Shown piece by piece: positions 56,232-64,000 of a stretch of DNA of 64,000 bases. The number at the start of each line of letters is the position of its first letter. The first letter of the stretch is position 1. The DNA is taken from NCBI RefSeq assembly GCF_029667115.1, contig NZ_JARUIU010000001.1, positions 186,001 through 250,000 of the forward strand, written 5' to 3'. Under the pieces are notes generated by a model. The model was not told the origin of the DNA and did not search any database. It was given only the letters and a program-made list of their open reading frames with translations. Made by a program: the position numbers and the translations under genes. This DNA is from Jeotgalibacillus sp. ET6. Its GTDB lineage: Bacteria > Bacillota > Bacilli > Bacillales > Jeotgalibacillaceae.

Positions 56232-57905
56232 ATGGGATTGTCTAAAGTAATAAATGAAAAGATAAGAATTATTCCACTGGGTGGAGTAGGCGAAATCGGT
56301 AAAAATATGTATGTAATTGAAGTAGATGATGACCTGTTCATTATAGATTCAGGACTGATGTTCCCTGAAGAAGAGATGTACGGCATTGATATCGTGATTC
56401 CGGATTTTAATTATCTTGAATCCAACAAAGAAAGAGTAAAAGCGATCTTTCTAACGCACGGGCATGACGATGCGATCGGTTCTCTGCCCTACCTGCTTGA
56501 AAAAGTAAAGGCGCCGGTATATGGATCAAAACTCACTGTTGCACTTGCAAAAGCAGGGCTCAATGAATATGGATTTAAAGAAAGAGTCAAGTTTTTTGTT
56601 GTGCATGAAAAAAGTAATATGAAGTTTGACACGGTAAATGTTACTTTCTTTCAAACTACACACAGTATCCCTGATTCCCTGGGAATTGCCATTCATACAT
56701 CTGAAGGAGCAATCGTTCACACAGGTGAATTTAAATTTGATCAGTCTGCAAAAGGCGGATATGCTTCAAATATTGGGAAAATGGCTAAGCTTGGTGAAAA
56801 GGGAGTGTTTGCTCTTTTATCCGACAGTACAGAAGCTGAAAGACCGGGACATACGATTTCTGAATCAGTCGTGGAAAATCATGTTTCGTCCAGCTTTAAC
56901 AAAGCAAAAGGAAGAATTATTGTTACATGTTATGCGTCTAACCTGATTCGTATTCAGCAGGTTTTTGATGTTGCCAAAAAAGCCGGAAGAAAAGTGGCTG
57001 TGATTGGCGAAGCAGTTGAAAAAGTAGTAAACGTAGCTTCCCGTCTCGAGTTCCTGACATATGATGATGAAACCCGAATTGAACCAAACCAGATTAACGA
57101 GTATCAGGATGATGAAATTGTTATCATTCTTTCAGGCACCCATGATGAGCCGTTTAAAGTCATGCAAAGCATGGCGAATCAGACACATGAAGTGGTAAAC
57201 ATACAGGAAGGCGATACTGTCTTAATTACATTTACACCTTCTCCAGGCATGGAAGTCTTTTTGTATCGTTCTGTTAATGAATTGGCACGAGCGGGCGCCA
57301 ATGTTTTAACAGCAAGCAAAAATGTACATGTTTCCGGGCATGGCAGCCAGGAAGATTTGAAAATGATGATTAATTTAATGAAACCAAGATATTTTGTGCC
57401 GATTCAGGGTGAATACAGACATTTGATTACGCATGCAAGAATTGCTGAGGAAACAAGCGTCCCAAGATCGAACATTTTTATTGCTGACAAGGGTGATATT
57501 GTAGAATACACTGGCGGCAAAATGAAAATGAGCGGCAGGGTCCAAACTGGCAATGTGCTGATTGACGGCAAAGGAGTCGGCGATGTAGGCAATATTGTAC
57601 TTCGTGACCGCAGATTGCTGTCACAAGACGGGGTTTTGCTTGTAGTAGTCACACTCAACAGGAAAACCAAATCCATTGCTGCAGGTCCTGAGGTAATCTC
57701 CCGAGGATTTGTTTATGTGCGAGAATCTGAAAAACTAATGGATGAATCTACTTCGCTCGTGCGAAACATCGTTGAGAAAAATGTTGAGAACCGCACCTTT
57801 GACTGGTCTAGCATCAAGCAGGAAATCCGCGATTCATTAAATCATCTTTTGTATACGAAAACAAAAAGAAGACCAATGATTCTTCCGATTATCATGGAAG
57901 TTTAA
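56232..57905 (+). CDS. rnjB: Ribonuclease J2 (degenerate metallo-beta-lactamase site)
   Basis: RNase J2 pairs with RNase J1 in mRNA and rRNA processing in Bacilli. The 557-residue protein has the metallo-beta-lactamase core, beta-CASP domain and C-terminal end MILPIIMEV typical of J2. The metal motif HxHxDH reads H76-G-H78-D-D80-A81, so the last His is Ala. The later GDFKFD motif reads GEFKFD (E166). H144 (TTHSIPDS) and the SGHGSQED motif are kept. B. subtilis J2 also has an altered HxHxDH and weak activity. ATG 56232 is only 2 nt from AGGAGG; TTG 56238 has better spacing and may be the true start. Confidence 0.92.
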   Translation: MGLSKVINEKIRIIPLGGVGEIGKNMYVIEVDDDLFIIDSGLMFPEEEMYGIDIVIPDFNYLESNKERVKAIFLTHGHDDAIGSLPYLLEKVKAPVYGSKLTVALAKAGLNEYGFKERVKFFVVHEKSNMKFDTVNVTFFQTTHSIPDSLGIAIHTSEGAIVHTGEFKFDQSAKGGYASNIGKMAKLGEKGVFALLSDSTEAERPGHTISESVVENHVSSSFNKAKGRIIVTCYASNLIRIQQVFDVAKKAGRKVAVIGEAVEKVVNVASRLEFLTYDDETRIEPNQINEYQDDEIVIILSGTHDEPFKVMQSMANQTHEVVNIQEGDTVLITFTPSPGMEVFLYRSVNELARAGANVLTASKNVHVSGHGSQEDLKMMINLMKPRYFVPIQGEYRHLITHARIAEETSVPRSNIFIADKGDIVEYTGGKMKMSGRVQTGNVLIDGKGVGDVGNIVLRDRRLLSQDGVLLVVVTLNRKTKSIAAGPEVISRGFVYVRESEKLMDESTSLVRNIVEKNVENRTFDWSSIKQEIRDSLNHLLYTKTKRRPMILPIIMEV

Positions 57906-57942
57906 TACGTGAAGACAGACGTAAACATCTTCAAAGACCAAG

Positions 57943-57977
57943 AAAAGCAGGCAGGCATCATTGTCTGCTTTCTTTTT
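57943..57977 (+). terminator. Terminator between rnjB and spoIIIE
   Basis: AAAGCAG (57944-57950) and CTGCTTT (57965-57971) form a 7-bp stem, extended imperfectly inward, followed by CTTTTTC. tepA and ylzJ, found here in B. subtilis, are absent. Confidence 0.6.
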
Positions 57978-58002
57978 CAATTTATAGACAGCAGGTGATA
58001 AT

Positions 58003-60378
58003 ATGGCGGCCACAAAGCCGAAACCGTCCACTAAGCAAAAACGGACATCTTCTAAAGGGCAGAAAAACAAAAAGAAAACGACCCCTCTGGCCTATGAATT
58101 GATGGGGGTCGGGTTGATTGCGCTCTCATTAATTACTATTTTTCAACTTGGACCTGTAGGCAGATTGCTAACTGCTGCATCTACTTATCTACTGGGTAAT
58201 TTTCAGCTTCTGCTGCCGGTTTCCATAATAGCTTTTTCTTTTTATTTAATGATTTATCGTACAGTGCCGGATTTGACGCACAGAATTACTACCGGGATCT
58301 TACTGGTGCTCGCGAGCATTTTTCTTTTTGCCCATGTACTGTTTTTTGATCAGCTCGCTGAGGAGGGGTTATTGCAGTCCTTCAGTGCGTTTAAAGAAAC
58401 ACATGAGGAATTGATTAAAAGCGAAACGACCAATGTCGGTGCAGGAATGACAGGGGCTCTGCTTTATGCAGTTTTCCATTATCTGTTTGCATCCACAGGA
58501 GCAAAAATTGCGGCAATAGCTATTTTAATCGCAGGCCTTATTATGATGTCAAACCGATCGCTCGGGGCTGTTATTAAATCGGCTGGCGGGTTCCTTTTCA
58601 ACTGGGGCAAAGAAATGTGGCAGTCGATTCAAACGGATCTTACTGAAAAAAGAAACCAGAAGAAGGAACAAAAAAAGGCGGAACAAATTGCCAGGAGAAG
58701 CGGGAAAACACCTGAAAAAAGAAAAGAGGATCCCCTTGAAACAGATCATGAGGAACAAGTTATTCTTCCTAGAGATGAAGATTCATTTGAACCTTTAATT
58801 TCAAGCTTTTCTGAAAAAGTTGCACTGCCTGAACAAACCAAGAATCAGCAAGTCAAAGCTGAACCGGAGCCTGAACAAACAGATGAGGAAATTGATATTG
58901 AAAAATTAGCCACCGCCGCAGCAGGCGTTGCTGAAATTGAAAATAAAGATTATATTCTTCCAAGTATGGACTTGCTTTCCGTCCCGCCTCATGCAGATCA
59001 AAGCAATGAGTACAAAGCTATTCAGCGGAACGCCTCCAAGCTTGAAAAAACGTTTCAGAGCTTTGGTGTAAGGGCTAAGGTTACACAGGTTCACCTTGGA
59101 CCGGCAGTAACTAAATATGAGGTTCATCCTGATGTAGGTGTGAAGGTAAGTAAAATTGTTAACTTAAATGATGATTTGGCTCTTGCTTTAGCAGCAAAAG
59201 ATATACGTATAGAGGCGCCGATTCCCGGGAAGTCAGCCATAGGGATTGAAGTACCGAATTCTGAAGTGGCAATGGTTTCTTTACGTGAAGTATTAGAAGC
59301 ACAGGGAAAAGATCGTGATGCTGCAAAACTGTTGATTGGACTCGGAAGGGATATTACCGGGGAGGCTGTAGTGGCTGAACTCAATAAAATGCCTCATCTT
59401 CTTGTAGCAGGTGCGACAGGAAGCGGAAAAAGTGTTTGCATTAATGGGATCATCATTTCTATTTTAATGAGAACCAAACCACATGAAGTAAAACTGATGA
59501 TGATTGATCCGAAAATGGTAGAGCTCAATGTATACAATGGAGTTCCGCATTTACTCGCACCTGTTGTAACAGATCCTAAAAAAGCTTCTCAGGCTTTGAA
59601 AAAAGTCGTTAGTGAGATGGAAAGAAGATATGATTTATTTTCTCATACTGGAACGAGAAATATAGAAGGATACAACGAACATGTGCGAAAGTTTAATGAC
59701 AACAATGAAGAAAAGCAGCCACAGCTGCCTTATATTGTTGTTATTGTAGATGAGCTTGCAGATTTGATGATGGTTGCATCAAATGACGTGGAAGATGCAA
59801 TCACAAGACTGGCACAGATGGCACGTGCTGCAGGTATCCATTTGATTATTGCCACGCAGCGGCCTTCTGTAGATGTTATAACAGGCGTCATCAAAGCCAA
59901 CATCCCATCAAGAATTGCATTTGCCGTTTCTTCTCAAATTGATTCTCGAACAATATTAGATTCCGGTGGTGCTGAAAAACTGCTTGGTCGTGGTGACATG
60001 CTCTTTATGCCGATTGGTGCAAATAAGCCTGTACGCGTTCAGGGAGCTTTCTTGAGTGATCAGGAGGTTGAGGATGTTGTGAATTTTGTCATTGAACAGC
60101 AAAAAGCACAGTACCAGGATGAGATGATTCCGGATGATGTTCCTGAAACTGCAGTAAACGACGTAGAAGATGAGTTGTTTGATGAAGCAGTAGCGCTCAT
60201 TGTAGACATGCAGACAGCTTCCGTTTCCATGCTTCAAAGAAGGTTTCGCGTCGGCTACACTAGAGCAGCAAGACTGATAGATGCCATGGAACAGCGTGGA
60301 ATCGTTGGTCCATATGAAGGCAGTAAGCCCCGGACCGTTCTGGTTTCAAAACATACTGAAGACAGCAGTCAGGTATAA
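58003..60378 (+). CDS. spoIIIE: DNA translocase SpoIIIE/FtsK
   Basis: SpoIIIE pumps the chromosome into the forespore through the septum and clears DNA from division septa. The 791-residue protein has a basic N-terminus, four membrane helices (about residues 30-185), an acidic linker, the FtsK motor with Walker [11 protein letters not shown] (about 470) and Walker [14 protein letters not shown]. The C-terminal gamma winged helix ([20 protein letters not shown], about 735-755) reads orienting sequences. Size and place before ymfC match SpoIIIE rather than SftA. CAGGTGAT precedes the ATG. Confidence 0.95.
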   Translation: MAATKPKPSTKQKRTSSKGQKNKKKTTPLAYELMGVGLIALSLITIFQLGPVGRLLTAASTYLLGNFQLLLPVSIIAFSFYLMIYRTVPDLTHRITTGILLVLASIFLFAHVLFFDQLAEEGLLQSFSAFKETHEELIKSETTNVGAGMTGALLYAVFHYLFASTGAKIAAIAILIAGLIMMSNRSLGAVIKSAGGFLFNWGKEMWQSIQTDLTEKRNQKKEQKKAEQIARRSGKTPEKRKEDPLETDHEEQVILPRDEDSFEPLISSFSEKVALPEQTKNQQVKAEPEPEQTDEEIDIEKLATAAAGVAEIENKDYILPSMDLLSVPPHADQSNEYKAIQRNASKLEKTFQSFGVRAKVTQVHLGPAVTKYEVHPDVGVKVSKIVNLNDDLALALAAKDIRIEAPIPGKSAIGIEVPNSEVAMVSLREVLEAQGKDRDAAKLLIGLGRDITGEAVVAELNKMPHLLVAGATGSGKSVCINGIIISILMRTKPHEVKLMMIDPKMVELNVYNGVPHLLAPVVTDPKKASQALKKVVSEMERRYDLFSHTGTRNIEGYNEHVRKFNDNNEEKQPQLPYIVVIVDELADLMMVASNDVEDAITRLAQMARAAGIHLIIATQRPSVDVITGVIKANIPSRIAFAVSSQIDSRTILDSGGAEKLLGRGDMLFMPIGANKPVRVQGAFLSDQEVEDVVNFVIEQQKAQYQDEMIPDDVPETAVNDVEDELFDEAVALIVDMQTASVSMLQRRFRVGYTRAARLIDAMEQRGIVGPYEGSKPRTVLVSKHTEDSSQV

Positions 60379-60388
60379 CATACTCATT

Positions 60389-60416
60389 ATTAGCTATTAG
60401 CTATTAGCTATTAGGT
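60389..60416. repeat. Four 7-bp tandem repeats (ATTAGCT)
   Basis: ATTAGCT occurs three times in a row (60389-60409) and is followed by ATTAGGT (60410-60416). It lies 10 nt after the spoIIIE stop. The unit is not a codon multiple and the site is non-coding, so copy number could vary by slippage without harming a gene. Confidence 0.8.
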
Positions 60417-60568
60417 ATGAAAAAGAATAGAAAATGAATTTAAACAGCCTTTTAATTAATCATATACGTTAATAAAATAGTTCAGTTTAGCAAAGGTAGA
60501 TCACATATTAAAACAGATCATGATCAAACACAACTTGTATGGTGCAGAATAAGGCAGATTAGTATTAT

Positions 60569-60743
60569 TAGTATGAGGTGAGCTGAGCGGAAGGTGGCGA
60601 CTCCAGCAGGATTAGACGGCAAGCTGAGCCTTTACAGGGCAAGGCCCTGGAAAGGCTCAGCGCCGTCCCTGCGGAAAGCGTCCGCCTGAAGCGCAGTGAA
60701 CCGGTCAAAGAGCTTAAGACACCTTGTCTTAAGCTTTTTTTTT
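60569..60743. repeat. Dispersed palindromic repeat, intact copy B
   Basis: This intergenic element, related to 25111-25254, is a long imperfect palindrome. Its core is a three-part hairpin: GACGGC (60615-60620), GCTGAGCCTTT (60623-60633) and CAGGGC (60635-60640) pair with GCCCTG (60644-60649), AAAGGCTCAGC (60651-60661) and GCCGTC (60662-60667). The outer arms (GGAAGGTGGCGAC and GTCCGCCTGAAGC) pair imperfectly. It ends with a perfect terminator hairpin. I recall similar GC-rich palindromes in intergenic regions of other Bacillaceae, but could not check this. It has no ORF or target-site duplication that I can see. It is visibly richer in G and C than the AT-rich DNA around it. Confidence 0.75.
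60711..60743 (+). terminator. Terminator at the end of repeat copy B
   Basis: AGCTTAAGACA (60711-60721) and TGTCTTAAGCT (60725-60735) form a perfect 11-bp stem with a CCT loop, followed by nine Ts counting the stem T. It is the first strong terminator after spoIIIE, about 330 nt downstream of its stop. Confidence 0.8.
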
Positions 60744-60756
60744 GAATAATGACATT

Positions 60757-60768
60757 TGATGTCTGACC
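60757..60768. promoter_or_regulatory. Operator-like site A (TTGATGTCTGAC)
   Basis: Contains GATGTCTGA (60758-60766), the 9-bp motif shared with sites near 61031 and 63093. It is a half-palindrome (GATGTC-T-GAC). The remaining DNA between here and ymfC (60769-60990) is AT-rich. It holds a 13-codon ORF with an SD (60789-60830) and nothing else that I can identify. Confidence 0.35.
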
Positions 60769-60996
60769 TTTAAAGGAGTTATCAACAAATGAGTTATACT
60801 ATTGGTATCGCTTACTATTTTGAATTATGAATTATATGTAAAGTCAATTCATCATTAAATTTGAATAAAATGGATTTTGAAAGGGCTTAATTGCTTAAAA
60901 AATGACATAAATTGATGATTTATTAATATTACTGTAATTAAATCGAAATATTTAACGACAAAAATCTACAAAGCTATTCCTTTTCATTTCGAAAAG

Positions 60997-61005
60997 TGTT
61001 ATAGT
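60997..61005 (+). promoter_or_regulatory. Extended -10 promoter of ymfC
   Basis: TGTTATAGT is an extended -10 identical to that of rpsB. The -35 at 17 bp (TTCCTT) is poor. The predicted start near 61012 puts operator-like site B at about +20 to +35, a position suited to repression by roadblock. Confidence 0.5.
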
Positions 61006-61030
61006 ATTTTCGATTAGTAGGAATGAAATA

Positions 61031-61046
61031 CATCAGATGTCTGATG
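61031..61046. promoter_or_regulatory. Operator-like inverted repeat B upstream of ymfC
   Basis: CATCAGATGTCTGATG is an inverted repeat with 7-bp arms (CATCAGA/TCTGATG) around TG. It contains the shared GATGTCTGA (61036-61044) and lies about 30 nt before the ymfC ATG. Confidence 0.5.
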
Positions 61047-61076
61047 TCTTAAAAGAGTTTGGTGGTGGTTCCATTT

Positions 61077-61802
61077 ATGACGATTAAAACAGATAATAGG
61101 CACCTTTATCTCCAGGTGATCGATCGTCTGAAAAGAGACATCGATAAGGGAGTGTATAAAGAAAAAGAACGTCTTCCTTCTGAATTTGAACTTTCTCGGA
61201 AGCTGGGAATCAGCCGTGCGACGTTAAGAGAAGCACTGCGCATCCTGGAAGAAGAGAACCGAATCATACGCCGCCACGGAGTAGGCACATTTGTGAATGC
61301 CAAGCCGCTTTTCACTTCCGGTATTGAGCAGTTATACAGTGTGACGGATATGATTAAAATGGCAGGAATGGAACCCGGTACAATTTTCTTAAGCTCGACC
61401 AATCAGAGTCCGACAGATGAAGACCGGTCCCGTTTTTTAAAAACGGCTGAAGAAGAGATGACTGTAATCGAACGAGTAAGAACTGCGAATGGTGATCCGG
61501 TCGTTTACTGCGTGGATAAAGTGCCGGCAGCTTTAATGCCTTCGTCCTTTACCCACAAAGACGGTTCGATGTTTTCTTTGTTAGAGGAAAACGGAGATCA
61601 TTTTATTTCGCACGCTGTTACTCACATTGAGCCTGTGGGATATCATGAAAAAATATCTCCAATTCTCGAATGTGAGCCTGAAACAGCACTTCTCGTTTTA
61701 AAACAGCTTCACTTTGACGATAAGGATGAACCGATCCTGTATTCTTTAAATTATTTTAGAGCAGACAGGTTCAACTTTCACGTCGTTCGTAAGCGTGTAT
61801 AA
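61077..61802 (+). CDS. ymfC: GntR-family transcriptional regulator YmfC (HutC subfamily)
   Basis: The 241-residue protein has an N-terminal winged helix ([20 protein letters not shown], then [20 protein letters not shown] and RRHGVGTFV) and a C-terminal UTRA effector domain (about residues 85-240). The effector is unknown. In B. subtilis ymfC also follows spoIIIE. Here it is next to a BMP lipoprotein and ABC ATPase, which suggests that it controls nucleoside uptake. ATG 61077 lies after GGTGGTGG; GTG 61059 is a weaker in-frame start. An inverted repeat just upstream suggests autoregulation. Confidence 0.93.
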   Translation: MTIKTDNRHLYLQVIDRLKRDIDKGVYKEKERLPSEFELSRKLGISRATLREALRILEEENRIIRRHGVGTFVNAKPLFTSGIEQLYSVTDMIKMAGMEPGTIFLSSTNQSPTDEDRSRFLKTAEEEMTVIERVRTANGDPVVYCVDKVPAALMPSSFTHKDGSMFSLLEENGDHFISHAVTHIEPVGYHEKISPILECEPETALLVLKQLHFDDKDEPILYSLNYFRADRFNFHVVRKRV

Positions 61803-61803
61803 T
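61775..61803 (+). promoter_or_regulatory. Probable promoter of the BMP lipoprotein gene
   Basis: A consensus TATAAT (61798-61803) overlaps the ymfC stop codon; the -35 at 17 bp is CTTTCA (61775-61780), a partial match. The transcript would start near 61810, with a 45-nt leader. Confidence 0.4.
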
Positions 61804-61855
61804 GCATTCAGCATTCCTACTAATACACGAAAAATCATCTAGGGGGTAACGGTAA

Positions 61856-62941
61856 GTGAAAAAGCGTAAATTTGGTTTGGCACTATCAATGGTTCTAGCA
61901 GCAGGTACGGTTCTTGGGGCATGCGGTGCAGATGACAGCGAAGATACTTCAGGCGAATCAAATGCAGGCGGTACAGAGGCAGCAGGCGATTTTACAGTGT
62001 CAATGGTAACGGATACTGGCGGAGTTGATGACAAATCATTTAACCAGTCAGCCTGGGAAGGTTTGCAGGCATTTGGTGAAGAAAATGGTCTTGAAGAAGG
62101 CACGGACGGATACAATTACTTCCAATCGAATAATGACGCTGATTACGTAACGAATATTAATACTGCTGCCCGTAATGACTTTGATGTCGTTTTTGGAATC
62201 GGTTTTCTGCTAACAGAAGCCATCGAACAAGTAGCAGCTCAGCAGTCAGACACAAACTTTGCAATAGTAGATTCAGTAGCTGAAGGCGACAACGTTGCTT
62301 CCATTACGTTTAAAGAACATGAAGGATCATTCCTGGTTGGAGTAGCGGCCGGTCTTACAACAGAATCTGATAAAATCGGATTTGTGGGCGGCGTGGAATC
62401 TGACCTTATTAATAAATTTGCTGCAGGATTCCAAGCTGGTGTAGAAGCAGTTAATCCTGACGCTGAAGTAGATATCCAGTTCGCTGGAGATTTTAATAAT
62501 GCTTCACGCGGCCAGCAGATGGCTGCAGCGATGTATGGTGCAGGAGCAGACGTGATTTATCATGCTGCAGGCGGAACTGGAAATGGCGTATTTACAGAAG
62601 CGAAAAACCTGAAACAACAGGATCCTGATCGTCAGGTATGGGTAATCGGTGTTGACCGTGACCAGTCCGCAGAAGGAGTACTTACTGCTGATGGTGAAGA
62701 ACTAAACGTCACGCTAACATCAATGGTAAAACGCGTTGATATTGCCGTGCAGGATATTTCTAAGCGCGCAATGGACGGGGATTTCCCTGGCGGAGAAGTT
62801 ATTGAATATGGAATAGAAGAAGATGGAATCTCTATTGCTGAAACTCAAGATAACTTATCTCAAGAGATTTTAGATGAAATTGAGAGCTATCAGCAGCAAA
62901 TTCTTGATGGTGAAATTGAAGTGCCATCTACTCTTCAGTAA
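61856..62941 (+). CDS. BMP-family ABC transporter substrate-binding lipoprotein
   Basis: The 361-residue product begins with a lipoprotein signal peptide (basic start, hydrophobic core, lipobox LGAC with Cys at about residue 22), an acidic/Gly-rich linker, and then the BMP domain (MVTDTGGVDDKSFNQSAWEG; IVDSVAEGDNVASITFKEHE; DVIYHAAGGTGNGVF; IGVDRDQSAEG). BMP proteins such as PnrA bind purine nucleosides, and B. subtilis NupN (YufN) is of this family. GTG 61856 follows TAGGGGG. A strong terminator follows, then the ATPase gene. The exact ligand cannot be read from the sequence. Confidence 0.93.
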   Translation: MKKRKFGLALSMVLAAGTVLGACGADDSEDTSGESNAGGTEAAGDFTVSMVTDTGGVDDKSFNQSAWEGLQAFGEENGLEEGTDGYNYFQSNNDADYVTNINTAARNDFDVVFGIGFLLTEAIEQVAAQQSDTNFAIVDSVAEGDNVASITFKEHEGSFLVGVAAGLTTESDKIGFVGGVESDLINKFAAGFQAGVEAVNPDAEVDIQFAGDFNNASRGQQMAAAMYGAGADVIYHAAGGTGNGVFTEAKNLKQQDPDRQVWVIGVDRDQSAEGVLTADGEELNVTLTSMVKRVDIAVQDISKRAMDGDFPGGEVIEYGIEEDGISIAETQDNLSQEILDEIESYQQQILDGEIEVPSTLQ

Positions 62942-62956
62942 TGTGAAAATAATATA

Positions 62957-62999
62957 GGAATGGAAGACCGGTTTTCCGGTCTGAAATTCCTTTTTTTTT
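62957..62999 (+). terminator. Strong terminator between the BMP gene and its ABC ATPase
   Basis: GGAAT and AGACCGG pair with CCGGTCT and ATTCC around TTTT (internal loop GGA/GAA), followed by nine Ts. It would favour a high level of the binding protein relative to the downstream ATPase and permeases. Confidence 0.85.
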
Positions 63000-63092
63000 C
63001 GAATGAAATCTAAAAAAGGTAAAAATTTTAACTGAAAACCGGATGGGATATCTTGTTTTCATTTAGTATTTTTATAGCGTCTTTTGCCTCGG

Positions 63093-63105
63093 GATGTCAG
63101 ACATC
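63093..63105. promoter_or_regulatory. Operator-like palindrome C upstream of the ABC ATPase
   Basis: GATGTC-A-GACATC is a perfect palindrome with 6-bp arms. On the minus strand it contains the same GATGTCTGA as sites A and B. It lies 48 nt before the ATPase start and after the terminator, where a second promoter would be expected. No good promoter match was found there; TATAGC at 63073 is the closest -10. Confidence 0.5.
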
Positions 63106-63152
63106 AATCAACTGACAACTGAGTGTAAAGGTATAAAAAGGAGTGGGTACGG

Positions 63153-64000
63153 GTGGATTATGTTATTGAAATGCTGAACATCCGCAAAGAGTTCCCGGGA
63201 ATTGTTGCGAACGATAATATCACGCTTCAATTAAGAAAAGGGGAAATACATGCGTTGCTTGGGGAAAATGGAGCCGGTAAATCTACATTAATGAATGTGC
63301 TTTTTGGCCTTTATCAGCCTGAAAAAGGCGAGATCAAAGTGAAAGGTGAAAAAGTTAATATAACAAGCCCGAATATAGCGAATGATTTAGGAATTGGAAT
63401 GGTGCATCAGCATTTTATGCTAGTTGACACCTTTACAGTTACCGAAAATATCGTGCTTGGTTCTGAACCTAAAAAAGGCCTGACCATAGACATGAAAAAA
63501 GCTGAAAAAGAGGTTCAGGAAATTTCTGACCGATATGGTCTGAGTGTTGATCCAAAAGCAAAAATTGCAGACATTTCAGTAGGTATGCAGCAAAGAGCTG
63601 AAATATTAAAAACACTCTATCGCGGTGCTGAAATTCTTATATTTGATGAACCGACTGCTGTCTTAACTCCACAGGAAATAAAAGAGTTGATGCAAATTTT
63701 TAAAACTCTGATTGCAGAAGGAAAGTCAATTATTTTAATTACCCATAAGCTGAAGGAAATTATTGCAGTTTGTGACAGGGTGACAGTCATCCGTAAGGGA
63801 GTTGGCATCGACACATTGGATGTTGAAGGGTCTACGCCGACTCAGCTTGCCAGTTTAATGGTAGGCAGGGAAGTCGTTTTCACTACAGAAAAAACGACAG
63901 CGGTGCCAAAAGATGTGGTTCTTGACATTAAAGGGTTGAATGTAAAAGACTTACGAGGAGTTAAAGCAGTTAAAGATCTTGATCTATCTGTTCGGTCCGG
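63153..64000 (+). CDS. Nucleoside ABC transporter ATP-binding protein (3' end outside window)
   Basis: The frame from GTG 63153 is open to the right edge (282 codons seen). The first ABC domain has Walker A LLGENGAGKSTLMN, Q-loop MVHQHFMLVDTFTVTEN, signature ISVGMQQRAEILKTL, Walker B ILIFDEPTAVLTPQE and the switch His in ITHKLKE. A second ABC domain begins near residue 255 (DVVLDIKGLNV), so this is the tandem ATPase type used by BMP/sugar-nucleoside transporters (NupO/YufO, RbsA-like). AAAAAGGAG lies 9 nt before GTG. Permease genes are expected beyond the window. Confidence 0.92.
   Translation, partial: MDYVIEMLNIRKEFPGIVANDNITLQLRKGEIHALLGENGAGKSTLMNVLFGLYQPEKGEIKVKGEKVNITSPNIANDLGIGMVHQHFMLVDTFTVTENIVLGSEPKKGLTIDMKKAEKEVQEISDRYGLSVDPKAKIADISVGMQQRAEILKTLYRGAEILIFDEPTAVLTPQEIKELMQIFKTLIAEGKSIILITHKLKEIIAVCDRVTVIRKGVGIDTLDVEGSTPTQLASLMVGREVVFTTEKTTAVPKDVVLDIKGLNVKDLRGVKAVKDLDLSVRS

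Noticed and set aside
60389-60416. CRISPR-like repeat
   Set aside because: The units are 7 bp, directly adjacent and without spacers.
63617-63814. Minus-strand open frame inside the ABC ATPase
   Set aside because: The + strand has all ABC motifs in an open frame; the antisense frame has no support.
1-64000. A new defence system, prophage, biosynthetic cluster or tRNA array
   Set aside because: All long frames on the + strand belong to known flagellar, chemotaxis, translation, cell envelope, sporulation or transport families in conserved order; no integrase, transposase, nuclease island or tRNA-like sequence was seen.

Overview
The window is a continuous block of chromosomal core genes, almost all on the + strand, from a motile, endospore-forming, low-GC Gram-positive bacterium of the Bacillaceae. 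Gene order follows the Bacillus subtilis fla/che to spoIIIE segment almost gene for gene. Sporulation capacity is shown by dpaA/dpaB (dipicolinate synthase), ymxH and a SpoIIIE-type translocase. PolC (Gram-positive replicase), RNase J2, the dual phosphatases CheC and FliY, and SwrD/SwrB all point to Bacilli. I cannot name the genus. No tRNA, rRNA, CRISPR, prophage or insertion sequence was found.

Region 1 (1-25.8 kb): the 3' part of the fla/che operon. It runs from fliF (cut at the left edge) through fliGHIJ, ylxF, fliK, flgD, a TIGR02530-type flagellar gene, flgE, swrD, fliL, fliM, fliY, cheY, fliOPQR, flhBA, flhFG, cheBAWCD, sigD and swrB. It encodes the MS ring/C ring, the flagellar type III export gate, hook assembly, FlhF/FlhG positioning proteins and chemotaxis signalling. 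Unusually, a strong intrinsic terminator separates cheD from sigD, and sigD has its own extended -10 promoter. A decayed palindromic repeat separates sigD from swrB.

Region 2 (25.8-35.1 kb): rpsB, tsf, pyrH, frr, uppS, cdsA, dxr, rseP and proS (translation, UMP kinase, ribosome recycling, isoprenoid and phospholipid precursors, intramembrane proteolysis). Terminators follow rpsB, tsf, frr and proS. Region 3 (35.1-49.5 kb): polC, then rimP-nusA-rnpM-rplGA-infB-ylxP-rbfA behind a promoter and an attenuator-like leader, then truB-ribF, rpsO and pnp.

Region 4 (49.6-60.4 kb): mlpA, ymxH, dpaA-dpaB (with a near-perfect sigma-K promoter match inside the end of ymxH), asd-dapG-dapA (aspartate to dihydrodipicolinate, feeding both cell wall DAP and spore DPA), rnjB with an altered metal site, and spoIIIE. 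ylxY and tepA/ylzJ, found at the matching places in B. subtilis, are absent.

Region 5 (60.4-64 kb): a 0.7-kb intergenic region with a 7-bp tandem repeat, a well-preserved copy of the palindromic repeat ending in a terminator, and operator-like inverted repeats. After it come the GntR regulator ymfC, a BMP-family nucleoside-binding lipoprotein and the start of its ABC ATPase (cut at the right edge). The motif GATGTCTGA occurs three times around these genes and may be the YmfC operator.

Most of the window is ordinary, well-conserved chromosome. I did not find a clearly new multi-gene system. The items most worth a second look are the uncoupled sigD, the dispersed palindromic repeat pair, the putative YmfC regulon and the degenerate RNase J2 metal site.
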